NCBI RefSeq assembly: GCF_009870125.1
Contig: NC_046681.1
Span: 18,365,001-18,429,000, forward strand
DNA: 64,000 nt
Direction: 5' to 3'
Origin: Drosophila pseudoobscura
Taxonomy: Eukaryota; Arthropoda; Insecta; Diptera; Drosophilidae
In this document: positions 22,605 to 33,690 of the stretch, piece after piece
How positions within the stretch are numbered: position 1 is the stretch's first letter
Layout of the letters: every line of letters starts with the position of its first letter
Translations under genes and position numbers: made by a program
The notes under the pieces: model-generated
The model's database searches: none
What the model saw: only the letters and a program-made list of their open reading frames with translations
What the model was told of the DNA's origin: nothing

Positions 22605-24889
22605 CTAGATGTTGGCCTTGATGACATCCTCCAGCCGCTGGGCATTGGCCCCAGCGAACTCCTCCACCTTGTTGGTGTTCTTGATGAACACAAACGTGGG
22701 CATGCTGCAGATGTTGTAGTCCATGGCAATATCCTCGGATTCATCGACATCGACCTGCGGAGACAGACACAGATACGGTTACAGATTGATAGATATGTAT
22801 GGGCTCTCCAGAGCAGTGGATTCTCACCTTGAGGATGACAATGTTGTCGGCGTACTGCGTGGCCAGCTCCGCCAGCTTGGGGGCGATCATCTTGCAGGGG
22901 CCGCACCAGGTGGCATAGAAGTCCAGGACCACCAGCTTGCTTCCCGCCTGCTGCAGCTGGGCATCGAGGTCGGCCTGGGGGAGGGATACAGAGAGAGAGA
23001 GATGGAGTGGTTATCATGTGTGCGTGTGCCTTTTCCATCCCCGATTGACCCACTTTTCCCCCCGTCTCTCGTCGCCCGTGGATCCACCGTAGCTCCCAGC
23101 ACTCCCTCTCCTTATCGCTGACATGTGCGCGATAAGGGCGCTGCTGTTGCCTGGCAACCCCAAAACTCGCCAGTCCCCCCACAATCCCCTTCCTCTGCCT
23201 TTTCCCATAGGTGCTAATCAGATGTTAATGAGTTTCCAGTCCGCTGTTCTATATATTCGATCCGATCTGTATCCCATGGCACGGCGCACAGTTTTCCATT
23301 TGATTGAAATGTTTTCTGGCCAAGACCCCAATGAATATGCCACAAGAATCGTTTCTAAATAATAAACGAGTGGGGCATGCACTTATAAATTCCAAATGAA
23401 TGGGAGCACCCCTCCAGCGACACGAACAGAAGAGTGAAATGCAATGAAATGAAATTAGAGGTTGGTTGTTGGGTGTTTTGTGTTGGTTGTTGGTTGTTGG
23501 GGCCCCGCCTCTGTCACGTTTTCCGCGGCGGTGACCTCTAATTAATTTGCTGGTATGTGCGATGGTAATCGCAGAAACAGAGTCAAAGAAATGGCTCTAA
23601 TGGAATTACTGTGGGCATGGGGCAGGTGGCATTGGGCCTGTGGCATTCGGCAGGTGGGGAATGACTCCCCAGGGGGGTGGTGGAATGGGAATCCGGCTTT
23701 CGGTGGAGAATTAACATAAACGGAACAAGTTCTGGGAAACGCGTTCCAAGATGAGTAAGAGATCCATCCAGAGATGAGCTCTATTCTATAGATGATTCAC
23801 TCCATGATCAAATCACTTTGAATGGATTCAATTATAATGTCGAAATTGTGTTTAGGAATGTTCCAGCAAGTGGTTTCTTCCGATAAGCCGGAACATGGGT
23901 AGACCACAAATGGAACAACGGACGGGGTTGGGGGGTCAATGGTTAGGAGGTGGCCTGTGCTTGTACATTAAATATTTACTTGAGTGGAGGAAATCCACAC
24001 TGTACTCTAGAGAACGCGAAATATTCACTCTCTGACGCAATATTTGGTATTTCATTTGTATTTACGAGAGGGGCACGGGAGGGGGAATGGCAATGAGATG
24101 TGCAGGGCAATCATTCAACCGGTTTCCACCCCTTTCCGAGGGGACGCTCTGCGTCTCCATCTCCGTCTCCGTCGCTGCTGCTGTCGCTGAATGGCGCGTA
24201 AAAAACAGTACACCCTGTACAGTAGTATTCGTAACCCCCAGAATTAGGCCCCGAGACCCGATAGCGATTTATTGCTAGCTCATGCTCTGAATACACTCGC
24301 ATTCACATATTCATGTGGACTATATCTGTGGAGGAGATTAGTCAATAATAATTCCGAATGAAAGACCATTAAATTCCACTTTCTCATGACATTTTGGCCA
24401 GACCACAGACGGAATGGTCATCTTTGAGAGATGATATCATAACCTTCTCTTCGCTCTGTTTCTCTCTGTCTCTCTCTCTGCTTCTCTATGCTATTCTCAT
24501 ACTGGTTTTTGGCTTTCTTTCTTGATTGTTTTCGCTGTTGGCTGTTTCCCTCTCCCCTGACATTCGTTGGGGCCGCCAAAGCGACAACAACACTGCCTGA
24601 GGGCCACAGACACAGCCACCTCCATCGGCCCCCCTTCCCCACTAAATTCGTCGTAAGCGAACGTATGGCAAAAGCGTGGAGAATGAAATGAAACGAAGAA
24701 ATAGAAAGAGGAATTCCAATTCCAATTTCATTTCCATTTGCATTTATTTTACTATGGCACGGGGAGGAAGGCTATTAATTGGGGATATTCCACACAGCAC
24801 ACAATTGAAGCCGGAACTTGTCGCCCCCAGACTATTCACGATTTATTCACAGATGATTCACTCACCTTGTCTTTCACTTGGTAAACCAT
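22605..24889 (-). CDS. Trx-2: Thioredoxin-2
   Basis: Cytosolic thioredoxin: a small disulfide reductase kept reduced by thioredoxin reductase, supplying electrons to peroxiredoxins and other targets. Three exons in phase 0: 24889-24866 (MVYQVKDK), 22974-22828 and 22754-22605, for 106 residues, the normal length of the family. The active site WCGPC is at residues 31-35 in FYATWCGPCKMIAPKL; the cis-proline that faces it is in SMPTF (Pro76). There is a buried Asp at 26 (VVLDF). No signal peptide. The first intron is 1.9 kb, the second 73 nt. A good start context and the eight-codon first exon match the known thioredoxin N terminus. Divided from gcm2 by a 0.5-kb spacer. Confidence 0.96.
22975..24865 (-). 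other. Trx-2: Large intron 1 of Trx-2
   Basis: Intron with GTGAGT donor and CCTCCCCCAG acceptor. It contains a GTTGGTTGTTGG repeat (about 23462-23500) and, on the opposite strand, a 46-codon non-repetitive open frame at 23222-23362 described separately. Confidence 0.75.
23222..23362 (+). CDS. Candidate small open frame nested antisense in the Trx-2 intron
   Basis: ATG-initiated frame of 46 codons whose product (starting MLMSFQSAVLYIRSDLYP, ending NEYATRIVSK) has balanced, non-repetitive composition. A strong acceptor-like pyrimidine tract ending CCCATAG (23204-23210) precedes it, and the frame stays open back to that acceptor, so it may instead be a terminal exon. AATAAA (23361-23366) overlaps the TAA stop. 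No family recognised. Chance is a real possibility at this length. Confidence 0.25.
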   Translation: MLMSFQSAVLYIRSDLYPMARRTVFHLIEMFSGQDPNEYATRIVSK

Positions 24890-25450
24890 TATGTAGCTCG
24901 GAAGGTTGGAGGTTGTGTTGTGTTGCGGTGGAGCCGGCGGTAGAAAATGTACAAAAAGTTACTTAATTAGCAGCAGTGGAGTGGAGCAGAGGAGCAGAGC
25001 AGAGCAGAGAGAGCACTCTTCGCCACGACGCAAGCTCGTTTCGGTGTTGGAATTCGAATGAATGATGCCGAATCGAATGCCCAGCGCTGTTAAATGTAAT
25101 CTTTGCTGTTAGCAAGCTGTTGGCTGGCGCCCCTAGCCGCGGCCATTTCTTGAAGTTCTTCGTTAACAGTGCTCTGTTAGCATACCTTTAAGCTCAAAGT
25201 AGATTCGAGTTGGAGCGAGAGGGCTCATTTTCGCGTTTCATGTATGAGTTTTGAGTTTTTCGAGAGCTTTCATGTTAACGTAACATGTGCTGTGTTTAAC
25301 ATTGCCTGAACAGCGGTTCTTCTAACATGCTGTTAGCTTACATTACTGCATTCAGCCACAGGGTATAACAGCTAACGAGGTGCTAACGCCCCTACTCTCC
25401 AGAGGGCGCTGCCTGTAACGGAAATTCAAACAGCGTAGAGAATCAACACA
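24890..25450. promoter_or_regulatory. Trx-2 promoter/leader region and gcm2-Trx-2 boundary
   Basis: Spacer between the Trx-2 start and the gcm2 3' end. It carries seven exact AACAGC/GCTGTT hexamers: 25086, 25105, 25116, 25309, 25329, 25367 and 25429 (first bases), plus several GTTAAC and CTGTTAG variants. At 25401-25410 AGAGGGCGCT, preceded by CC, fits the CTCF core AGRKGGCGC. The Trx-2 transcription start is probably in 24990-25250; no TATA box is evident. Confidence 0.5.
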
Positions 25451-25460
25451 TATTTCATAA

Positions 25461-25466
25461 TTTATT
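25461..25466 (-). terminator. gcm2: Candidate poly(A) signal of gcm2
   Basis: AATAAA on the minus strand, 136 nt after the gcm2 stop, which places the gcm2 3' end immediately beside the AACAGC-rich boundary segment. Confidence 0.5.
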
Positions 25467-25601
25467 TTAAAAGAAAACAATTCTTTAACACTACAAATAC
25501 GTTTTTGGAAATTAAGATTTCGCCACTAATCACTATCACTAAACTAAACTAAACGCTACTAGCTAGTGAGTGATTCCTCCCTCCCTTTAAGTACATATCT
25601 G

Positions 25602-27395
25602 TCAATGGGCCGCATGTGTGGCAGCTGCTGCCGCTGAATGGTGCAAATGGTGATGATGATGGTGGTGGTACGTGAGCGTGGGCGGTGGGGGCGGAGGCGG
25701 CGGCGCCACTGCCACTGTGGGCATCACCCCGATCGAGGGCTGTGCGATCTGGGCCTGAGCCATCTGCTGTTCGTACGAGGAATAGTGATCGTAGTAGGAT
25801 CCATAGCCGGAAGCGCTGCCGGGATCGATGCCGGGATTCGATGCAGCCCCCGTGGAGGCGGACACTGAGGCGGGTGGCACGGTGGTTCCCGTGTCGAAGT
25901 AGCTGACGCCGTTGTAGCCGTTGGCGCTCTCGTAGAAGTGTCCAGCGGCTGCGGAGACGCCTCCGGGGAACTGCTGCTGGTGCGGATGCCCGTGGGGATG
26001 GTGCTGCTGCAGATCGTAGTCCTGGACGTGTCCCTTCGCCTCCCGATGGCTGCTGTAGTAGTAGTCGTAGTTCTCCTCCGCGTACGCCAGCGGCTGCGTC
26101 TCCACGGTGGCGTTATACTTGACGGTTGGCTGCCCCTGCCCCTGCCCCTGTCCCTCCCCCTTGCAAAGCTCCTCCTGGATGCTGCCCCCGAGGTGCTGCT
26201 TGATCTGCGAGTAGTTGATGAACTCGGGCTCCGGCGTCGCCAACTGGGGACTCGACTCGTAGGAGATGCCACACCCCGTGGCAGCTGGTCCCTGGTGGCA
26301 CATGGCGTTGCTGTAGCCGCCGGTGGAGGATTGATGCTGCTGCTGCTGGTAGGAGGCTGCCGCCAGCTCCGAGATGCAGGCGTACGGGAGGCCCGGCGAC
26401 TTGCTGGGGGCCGTGGCGGCCGCCGGCGTGGCATGGTAGATGGTGGGATAGTTGTAGGTGATGTGCTGGTGGTTCACCGTGAACACATTCGCGGAGCTCT
26501 CGCAGTGATTGCCCATCGTGGCCTCCGCCCCGTTCAGCGGCCAGCCCCCCGCCACGCCGTTGCTCGCGTAGCTCGAGGACTGCCCCGCCTCCAGGTAGCT
26601 GTGGCAGGTGCAGTGGCTGTAGGTGGTGTGGCACTTGCCGCAGCCATTGAACGGATAAATGTCCAGAGCAGAGGCTGCCGAATGGCTCAAGGGATTGCTG
26701 GCCACCGCCGGACGATGCCCCTTGATGCCTTTTCCCATGAGATTCTGCCGGAAGGAATAGTTTTAGGATCGGAGGAGGAGGAGGAGGCTGTGGCTCAGAC
26801 TCACCTGCTGCTTCACTTGCTTCACCAGACCCGCGATGACGGACTTCTTGGGATTCGTGGCCCCCACAGAGGCCTTCCCTCCGAGCGGAATCCTGCCGAA
26901 GGCTCGCTTCGAGACACTCGAGTTCTTGGGGTCTGGCCGCAGGTGATCGTGGACTCCCTTGGCCTGGAAGAAGATGGCGTTCCCCGAGTGGCGCCAGAAG
27001 TGGGTCACGGGGTAGCCGCAGTGGCCGCGGCAGGGCTTGATCTCCAGCCTGCCGCCCCGGCAGCTCTTGTTGGGGCACTGCTTGCCCTCCTGCTTGCGGC
27101 GCGCCTTGTCGCAGATCGCGGGCCGCAGGTTGATCCTCGACCCGTTGGGCAGGACGCAGTGCTGCGAGCACACCAGGACCCCCAGGCAGCTCTTCTTGAG
27201 GATGTTCACGTTGTGGTTGTTGGTGTTCCGCATCGCCCAGCCGGAGATGTGCTTCTTGGCCTCCTCGTTGTACAGCGCGTAGATGTGCCGCACATGCCCG
27301 TCGCTCCACTCGCTGAACTCGTCGAACTCCAGGTCTGCCACATGCGGCACGATGGCGTCATTGATGTCCCAGTCCCGCTTTGTCTTGACCGTCAT
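25602..27395 (-). CDS. gcm2: Glial cells missing 2, GCM-domain transcription factor
   Basis: Sequence-specific activator of glial and hemocyte programmes, binding ATGCGGGT-type sites through the zinc-containing GCM domain; it acts with its paralogue gcm. Exons 27395-26805 and 26744-25602 join in phase 0 (CAG|GTGAGT to CCGGCAG) for 577 residues from the ATG at 27393-27395. The GCM domain covers about 8-163, with [33 protein letters not shown] and [14 protein letters not shown]. The C-terminal half is Gln/Tyr/Ser-rich with an octaproline, a His-rich tract ([10 protein letters not shown]) and an Ala-rich end, as expected for an activation region. The frame continues upstream through two Gln tracts to an acceptor at 27508-27509 (exon from 27507), so a longer N terminus with an unseen 5' exon is quite possible. 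Which paralogue this is comes from the contrast with the clear gcm at 58321. Confidence 0.93.
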
Positions 27396-28981
27396 TCCGG
27401 CAGAGAGGCAGAGATTCTGTTGCTGCTGCTGCTGCTGTTGGGGATCTGGGTGCTGCTGCTGCTGCTGATTGCTGAGGATTTGCTGCGACTTGAAGCTGTA
27501 GCCATTTCTGTGAAGGGAAGATCCATTTTGGATGAGTAATCCCTCAGTCTCGGATGATCTACTTAGATCCCCCACCACCACTCTGGTGGCGATGGGGATG
27601 GGGATGGGGATGTTCCCCTTTGTTTTAGTGCCTCGTTTAAGGAATTTCCATCTTAATTGCATCCTAAACTGTGAAGCTCGCTCTAGCGGGGAGTCTGTCT
27701 GTCAATCAAATGAAATGCTTGCTGCATTTACGATGCTGCCTGCCCCATGAAACGCATAAATCTACCGTTGCCTCCGCCACCAGCCCCGGCCCCGGCCCCG
27801 GCCCCAACGCCGTCTCCAAACTCTTTCTCGTTCTTTGGCTTGTAATCCAATCCGAATGAGCGCCAGTTTGGAGCGTGGAACGTGGGGCATGGAGCGTGGA
27901 GCGCCGGCGGCTGAGTCAGGCACGAGACTCGGAGATTGAGACTTGATCGACTTGATTGAAGGGGCAGATCTCGCGAGGCGACGCGCCCTGTGTGGGAGGG
28001 AGAATGTGTGGCCGATCGTTTAGTGCGGCTCGCGGTCTGCAATTAGCCATAAATTTGTTTCGATTCAGGCCCCAGCCTCGCGCTCCCTCGAGCGTTTTTG
28101 TTTTTATGTGTACTTGGAAGCCACAGCAGGTTGCACGAATGAGAACGCTCTCGGCTCTTGGCTCTTGGCTAATAACTCTGGCCCAAACACTGGCTCTGAT
28201 TCTGTTTCTGATTCCGATTCCGATACCCGTGTCGGTCGTGTCGTTTCAATCACTTGGTGGTCCCCCCCCTAAGATCTCTCGATGAACCTGTTGTTCTTCT
28301 CTGTTCTGCTCCGTCGTTCGTCGTGTGGCAAGTCGCTTGTGTCTCGGCTATCGGTGTGTTCTTAGCGCTTTGTTTTGGGCCCGTAAATTGACTGCCTGAC
28401 ACTTGGTGTCTCTTGGGTGTCTCTTTGGGCGCTCGTTAGTCGCTCGCTTATCTCAGATGTTGATTGCATCTCACTTCGTTCTGGCTCTGGCTCGGGGTCC
28501 CACTCGCGGGGGGTTCGGGAATCTCATAATAAGTTTGTCACCTAGAAAATATGTCTCTATATTCCTCCTATGTCCGAGAGATGTGGTGACCCTTTCACTG
28601 GTGGCCCCTGCCTCTTGCTATGCGCCCCCGCCTTTTGGGGGGGGAGGGGGCGACCTGTGTGTGTGTGTGGTCTCCCTCCCGCGGCGGCATCTCTGTGGAT
28701 CGGTCGCGATTGGAGTGCCACATTAACTAAGTTGTGGTGCACACGGCATGCCCCCCCACCCCTCCATGCCACAGGCCACAGCGTGTGATAATAAAGCGTT
28801 GGAAATCATTTACATTTTGTGGCCCCTGCCGCTGCCCCTGCCCCACGCTGTCATTGATCGTTTGATTTGTGGCACCATCTTTTGGGGGTGTGGGAGAGCT
28901 ATGCCTCATCGGAGGCATGAAACGGATTGGAAAATGCAGATGGATGTGTGTCAAAAGATCGCGAATTGGGGGATACTTTAC

Positions 28982-30030
28982 AGATACCTTTCTCTATTGG
29001 TACAGTTACAGATACAGATACAGAGAGTGGAGACTCGGAGACTCTAGTGGAAGCTACTTCTATCTAAGATACCTATTCCATCGGATATCCCTCTTAGATT
29101 TCTTCAGGAGATACTTTAGGTTGGAGATACTTTGGTGTATCTTTTCTGTACTTTGTTCATCCGGAAGATACTTTTTCACTTACATTACAACCATATTCCA
29201 ATTGAATCCAAATTAATGATCAGCTGCTGTAATCCCAGTGTTGCAGAGATACTTTTGATAGCGGATTGTATCTAATGGATGTATCTTGTTCACTTCACAA
29301 TTGCCACTGCACTCGATGGATGGATAATCATTGTAATCCAATTAAAAGAGGGCGAGTATAGACTCTGAAGATACTCTGAATAGTATCTCACGGATACCGC
29401 ACTGTAAGCCGTCGCTAATTTCACGAATTTCAACGTACGCGACGACGACGACGACGACGACGACAAGAGGCGTAGCGGATGCTAACGGACGACCTTTCAC
29501 TGTGTGGCAACCTGTGAGAGGAGCGAGCGCTTTGTATACTCTGCGTACTGTGTATCTGCCAGATACTCCTCCTCGTGCAAGAGACAAAAACAAAAGCAGC
29601 GCCACGGCCCAGCAGCGGCAGCAGACAAAAGCAAACTTCAGCGCTAAAGATACACAGATACACGGATACACGGAGCCACGGAGTGCGAGCGATGCCAAGT
29701 TTTGTCAACAAGGGAATGAATGGATACGCGCGAGCTCTGGCACTGGGCTCTGGCTCTGGCTCTGTCTCTGGCTCCACCTACAAAAACCAACAAAAAAGCA
29801 AGTGGCAAAAGGGGGACAGAGAGGGGGTGCGGGTGGACAGATGGAGGATGGATGGAAAGACGGAACCACCCGCATAATTTGGCGAAAACTCCACTCTTCA
29901 CTCTCCACACACACACGGACAGAGCCGACAGCCGACGTCGGCGCATAATCAACGGCCACGAACAGCCAACAGGGCGAAGAGGAGCCGCAGCTGCCCAGAG
30001 TGCCGAAATGTATCCGTCAGATACAGATAC
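28982..30030. promoter_or_regulatory. AGATAC-rich segment upstream of gcm2
   Basis: Nineteen exact AGATAC or GTATCT hexamers in 1,049 bp, thirteen of them in 28982-29388. About half a copy would be expected by chance in the full segment. Most are dispersed in unique-looking DNA and both orientations are present, with irregular spacing; only a few are in a tandem array (29010-29021, 30019-30030). Confidence 0.5.
29441..29464 (+). repeat. (GAC)8 microsatellite
   Basis: Eight perfect units, within the AGATAC-rich segment. Confidence 0.9.
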
Positions 30031-30173
30031 TCACAACCCAGAGCCCAGAGCTGAGCTCCCTTCCAGGCAGCGGCTTCTTCCAGGCAGCAGCAGCAGCCGC
30101 AGCGGCAGCGGCACTTCTCGCCTCTGATTGGTCGGATAAACACGCGCACACGCACACGCACACGCAGACACAC

Positions 30174-30178
<5 letters not shown>

Positions 30179-30206
<28 letters not shown>
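30179..30206 (+). repeat. (CT)n microsatellite
   Basis: About 14 units, a GAGA-type tract on the minus strand, 2.7 kb upstream of gcm2. Confidence 0.9.
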
Positions 30207-30208
<2 letters not shown>

Positions 30209-32424
30209 AGTACTGCTCTTTTCTCTGTGCTTGTGTGTGTGTGTCTTTGGGAGTTTTTAAAGTTCTGCTTATTGGGAGTGGAGGGGAGAGGGGCTTCCAT
30301 GTGCAACAGCCGATAAGAATCACAGAAATTTAATTACTTATTATGCCGCTTATCAGGCGCCCATTGTTCCGCCGTCGAAGGCGAAGGATGGAGACCGAGA
30401 GAGAGCAATCAGGAGAAGGGCAATAGAGAGAGGGGGGGATAGATTTAATCATCTCTGAAATGTTTGGTAAATCATTCGGATTTTCATGATTTATGATTCT
30501 TAATAAAATCATCTAAAGATACACGTTTTAATGGATCCTAAATGAAGATATAACGTCTCTGAATCTGTACTCTATATACCATATGTATCTCCCTCTATAC
30601 CTACTCTGAATCCACTGAATCGTTTCCACTGAAATTTCTAGAACAAAGATAGTTTCTTCTCTCCTTTGAGTATGTACTCCATAATGGATGAATGTGGCTT
30701 TAAGCCTAGCTTAAAGTGGCAACAATATCAGGGCCAGAGATCCCCCTGAGGGCCAAGAAAAAGTGCGGAGACTTCGGGGAGGGGGGGCTAATGCTCTGGC
30801 CGTGTGTGTTTTCACCTGATCGCATCGCCCGCATTCGCCATTTGGGGCACTGTTAAAACACAGGCAACAACAATAAAAACACACACAATTTATGCGTCCA
30901 CTTGGTGGCACACACAGACGCACAACTACAGATACAGATACATCGCAGATACACCAGATACAATGGGAACAATTAACCAACGGCAGAAGCAGAAGCAGAA
31001 GCCGTGTCATCAGAGGAAAGAGTCCCCTGACGGAAAAGAAATGGAGGAGCCGCCAATAGGCAGGCGGCGTCGTTCAAGTGAAAAGTGGGGAAAACTCCGT
31101 TGACAGGAAATGCAAAGCGAAACCAGAGGCCAGTGGCAGTGGCAACTGTGGCAACTGTTGCTGCTGCTGCTGCTCATCGACTGTGACCCGTAATTAAAAT
31201 GTGTGGCAGTGGCAAAAGGAGTGCAGGGAGTGGGAGTGAGTTCCCCTGAACGCACTCGAAGATACGGGATTGGGCCCTTAAGAGAGAAAGGGAGACCAGG
31301 GGAGGGGGAGGGGTACATGCCGCCGTGTAACTGCGCGCGGAAATGGCTGAAATGAATGGCTGCTGCTGTTGCTGTTGGCCATTTGCTAGCCCCCTGTGTT
31401 ACCAATACCCCCCCACTACCTCTGTACCCCCCTACCTCTCCGTTTCTCTGCCGTTTGTTGTCGCTTTAACGCTCCTCCAAACACAGCAACACAGCAAATG
31501 ATACGGGTGACAAATACATATTTCAACAACATCGAGAGAGGAGACGAGGAGGAGGAGGAGGCAGAGAAAGAGCCAGAAATGATAGAGAAATACTTATTCA
31601 CAATTTTACAGCTGAAATGTGCTCGACTGGGACTGGGAGTATCTCTGCGGTTCACCTGGGGGTTCACGGTTCATGGTGCAGCTGCAACACTCACTTCTTG
31701 GGCCAGGGGCAGGGGGTATTTTCGCAATTAATTGCTCAACATTATTTTATAATCATTGCGTCTCGTTTAATGTAGGTAAAGAGCAACAGCCAGCCCCCCC
31801 CACACCGATGGACACATCCATTCGTAGACCTCTCCGAGAATGAGTCCCGCTGGGATGTGCCTAATGAGCGCGTGCTCCCCCCTTCCCCCAAACCCCAAAG
31901 AAGGGCCTGTCATTGTGGGGCACCTTTTGGCGCATGAGATTAATCATCGATCTGTAAAAATCAATAAAAATTGGAATTGGTGTACTCTGAAATGGATTTC
32001 GACGCAGAGCTTTCGACCTCAAAAATACGAGTGGTAGGTATGTGAATAATTAATTTGCTAGGAGGCTACACTGAGAGAAAAGCGGGCCCCTATAAGAGAG
32101 CCAAAGATATTCGTTCTTTCTGCAATCTGTGGCTGGAAGTGTGATATGTGGCACCCAAAACCATAAACCCAAAAAACCAAAACACCAAAGGCAAAAGGCA
32201 CTTCTTTCCATTTACGCAATTAATTGGTCGTCACGCTGGGAGGTCCACTAATAGATCCACGAAAACCCCAAAACCCAAAGCCCAAAGCAGATCCAAAGCA
32301 GAGCTCTCTAGGGCCTCGTGGATTAACATTTTGTCTATTGACTGATTGAATGATTGATACTCCCCAACATCGAGCATCGAGCATCACCCACAAAAAACCA
32401 TATGAAATTTTGACAAATGTCTTT

Positions 32425-32460
32425 GGATCGCGGATCGTGGATCGTGGATCGTGGATCGCG
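32425..32460 (+). repeat. (GGATCGT)n minisatellite
   Basis: About five units of a 7-bp repeat with GGATCGC variants at both ends. Confidence 0.8.
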
Positions 32461-33656
32461 GAGGGAGGGGCATGCTAATGGCCCTCGTTTTCGGTGGAGG
32501 GCCGAGCCCCGTTCTTCTTGCAGCTCGTCTTATAAATGAGTTCGATTAGAACCCAATTACAAGGGTGGAATGCTCTGATGGCCCCCACTAGCCCCAAGAA
32601 AAGCCATTTTCCCGCGGGGGGAATTACTTTTAGTCATCAAATTATGACTCATAAATTTAATTTTATGACTTCTTTGGGGCCCAAAATATAAAACAAAACA
32701 AAGCAGACTCCTGCCCCGAAAAAAGAGTGCATCCAAAGGATGTGATGTGCTGTGCCGTGTTGTTGTGTTGTAATGAAGGCGCAGAAGGTGCCAAAATTAT
32801 GTGCAACGTGGACTGTAATTTTCGCACCGAAGGTGCTTAAAGACCCTGCCATTTCTTCATCACTGAAATTGCCCGAAATCGTCGGCCCTGTGTCGCTGTG
32901 GTGGCTGCCACACTCTTTAATCAGCTAAATGGACTGTTGAAAATTCGGCAATTGGCAGCGTAATCACCTTCTGGCAGTGGCAGGCAGCTCCCAGAGCCAT
33001 CCTTCCATCCATCCTTCGATTGTTTGCAGAATGAGAGCCACTTGGAGCCGCAGACTCAATTTGCGGATGGATATGGGGGTGTGGCAGCTGGGCGGTGCCC
33101 CCAATCGAGCGACCTAATGCTCCTTGGTTTCATGAGCAGTTTGATTGGGGACAAGGAACTCCAGAGACACCGAAGAGGCCCTCATAATCGAAGGCAGGCT
33201 GCAACCGATCGAATGGAGGCACCTACCTCCAGATGCAGTTAGACGTCGCTTCGGGGGCTATCTGTTGACCCTCTCCTGGGAGGTTTTTCGTCTATAGATA
33301 CTCCACGGTGTGTCCTTGTCCTTTCTCAATTAATTTATTCAAAAGCCAATGCTCCTGTGTCCCAGATATCACGATAAGATACAGAGAACGAGAACTATCT
33401 GGCAGATAAACCAGAATTAAAACTGGATTTCAGATTTAATTTTCAGCCGCGAATAGCACTTTCAATTGTCGTCTGAGACCGAGTGAAATCCCCCATCCCA
33501 CATCCCGCATGTGGCAGGGCAGGGCAGGGCAGGGCACACACAATCAAGAGTCAATCCAAGATCCAGTGGCACGCACGGCTGGACCTGCCTCAAGAGCGGG
33601 GCAGGGGGTAAGCAGACGCCAATAAGTGAATGGTTCGCATAACCGTTTAAAGTTAA

Positions 33657-33690
33657 TTACGATTACGATTACGATTATGATTATGATTAT
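33657..33690 (+). repeat. (GATTAC/GATTAT)n microsatellite
   Basis: About five to six hexanucleotide units, the first half GATTAC and the second GATTAT. GATTA is a Bicoid-class homeodomain core, so the array could be a cluster of such sites by accident. Confidence 0.85.

Noticed and set aside
25938-27539. 533-codon open frame antisense to gcm2
   Set aside because: Exact mirror of the gcm2 exons and it crosses the gcm2 intron. Long antisense frames are expected opposite GC3-rich coding exons; the product is Leu/Val/Arg-rich without domains.
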